From positions 1-14,214 of the forward strand of contig JACCZQ010000115.1 of assembly GCA_013695905.1 (NCBI GenBank): DNA of 14,214 bases, in the 5' to 3' direction. The notes under the pieces are model-generated. The model was not told the origin of the DNA, ran no database searches, and saw only the letters and a list, made by a program, of their open reading frames with translations. Made by a program: the position numbers and the translations under genes. Shown piece by piece: positions 13,857 to 14,214 of the stretch; position 1 is the first letter of the stretch, and each line of letters starts with the position of its first letter. This DNA is from Chthoniobacterales bacterium. GTDB lineage: Bacteria > Verrucomicrobiota > Verrucomicrobiia > Chthoniobacterales > UBA10450.

Positions 13857-14214
13857 TTGCACCTCAGCCGACGCGTTTCGCCTTTGTCTTTCCGGCTGCC
13901 GCTCCGAGAGGCCGCGCTCGTGCTGGTGCTCGCCTGCGCCGGCCTTGCCGCTGTCGTGGCGGCAGGTGGCGTGCTGGCGTGGGACGGAGGCTTTTACTTT
14001 TTTCTCACGCTCCAGGAGGCGCGCCCGATCACGATGCACCATCGCGTCGGTCTCTGGCCGATGACGCGACTGCTGCTCGCAGGATCTGAGTTCACGGAGA
14101 ACGTTCCGCAGCTGGCGGTGCTTTTTGGTTCCGCGCTCGCGCTGGTGCCGCTGCTGGCGCTCGCAGCTTCTCTCGCATCGCTGAAGGGCGACAAGGCATG
14201 GCTCAGAATCTGGC
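13857..14214 (+). CDS. Polytopic membrane protein, N-terminal part (3' end outside window), function unknown
   Basis: The frame is open to the right edge and reads as a membrane protein. A basic N-terminus (HLSRRVSPLSFRLPLREA) leads into a membrane helix (ALVLVLACAGLAAVVAAGGV). Next is a loop with WDGGFYFFLTLQEARP, HHRVGLWPMTRLLLAGSEF, and a second helix (LAVLFGSALALVPLLALAAS). The pattern of a DGG-F-Y motif after the first helix, then a short aromatic/basic loop, resembles large uncharacterised polytopic envelope proteins, some with a glycosyltransferase-C-like outline, but too little is visible to assign it. No ATG begins the frame. TTG at 13857 keeps the basic N-terminus and has GGATAA 8 nt upstream. 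GTG at 13833, or GTG at 13920 with GAGG 8 nt upstream, are alternatives. It is divergent from lptD. I am confident it is coding, but not of the start. Confidence 0.7.
   Translation, partial: MHLSRRVSPLSFRLPLREAALVLVLACAGLAAVVAAGGVLAWDGGFYFFLTLQEARPITMHHRVGLWPMTRLLLAGSEFTENVPQLAVLFGSALALVPLLALAASLASLKGDKAWLRIW

Noticed and set aside
1..14214. Search for tRNA, rRNA, riboswitch, insertion sequence, CRISPR array, toxin-antitoxin or phage genes
   Set aside because: None seen. Coding density is high, no gap exceeds 300 bases, and gaps hold only the hairpins and weak promoter matches listed.

Overview
The window looks like chromosomal core DNA from a G+C-rich Gram-negative bacterium. My best guess is the phylum Verrucomicrobiota (soil Spartobacteria/Chthoniobacter-like). 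The outer-membrane protein LptD shows a diderm envelope. The lineage guess rests on gene style, scarce Shine-Dalgarno sites, abundant REP-like palindromes and an unusual TPR/beta-repeat membrane protein; no marker gene here settles it. I see no tRNA, rRNA, insertion sequence, prophage or CRISPR array.

Layout from left to right. (1) The 3' end of gpmI (phosphoglycerate mutase, +) faces a leftward pair, hemB (porphobilinogen synthase) followed by an overlapping gene for a PD-(D/E)xK nuclease-like protein. A compound palindrome (REPIN-like) fills the gap between the convergent stops. (2) coaX (type III pantothenate kinase, +) diverges from hemB and converges on a Nudix hydrolase that resembles MTH1/NUDT1. 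A second REPIN-like pair overlaps the coaX stop codon. (3) Divergent from the Nudix gene is a 1193-residue gene. It encodes a signal peptide, two tandem TPR domains related by a gap-free 216-residue duplication, a Pro/Ala-rich linker, one membrane segment, a long low-complexity region and a C-terminal array of short beta-type repeats. A strong intrinsic terminator follows it. (4) A leftward cluster reads lptD, ugd, rsmB and an M29 aminopeptidase: LPS export, UDP-glucuronate synthesis, 16S rRNA m5C methylation and peptide turnover. (5) At the right edge a polytopic membrane protein starts rightward and runs out of the window.

Most genes are housekeeping (glycolysis, heme, CoA, nucleotide-pool sanitation, rRNA modification, outer-membrane biogenesis). 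The parts that known families do not explain are the TPR/beta-repeat membrane protein, the nuclease-like gene coupled to hemB, the palindromic repeats at gene junctions, and an LptD with no cysteine at all.
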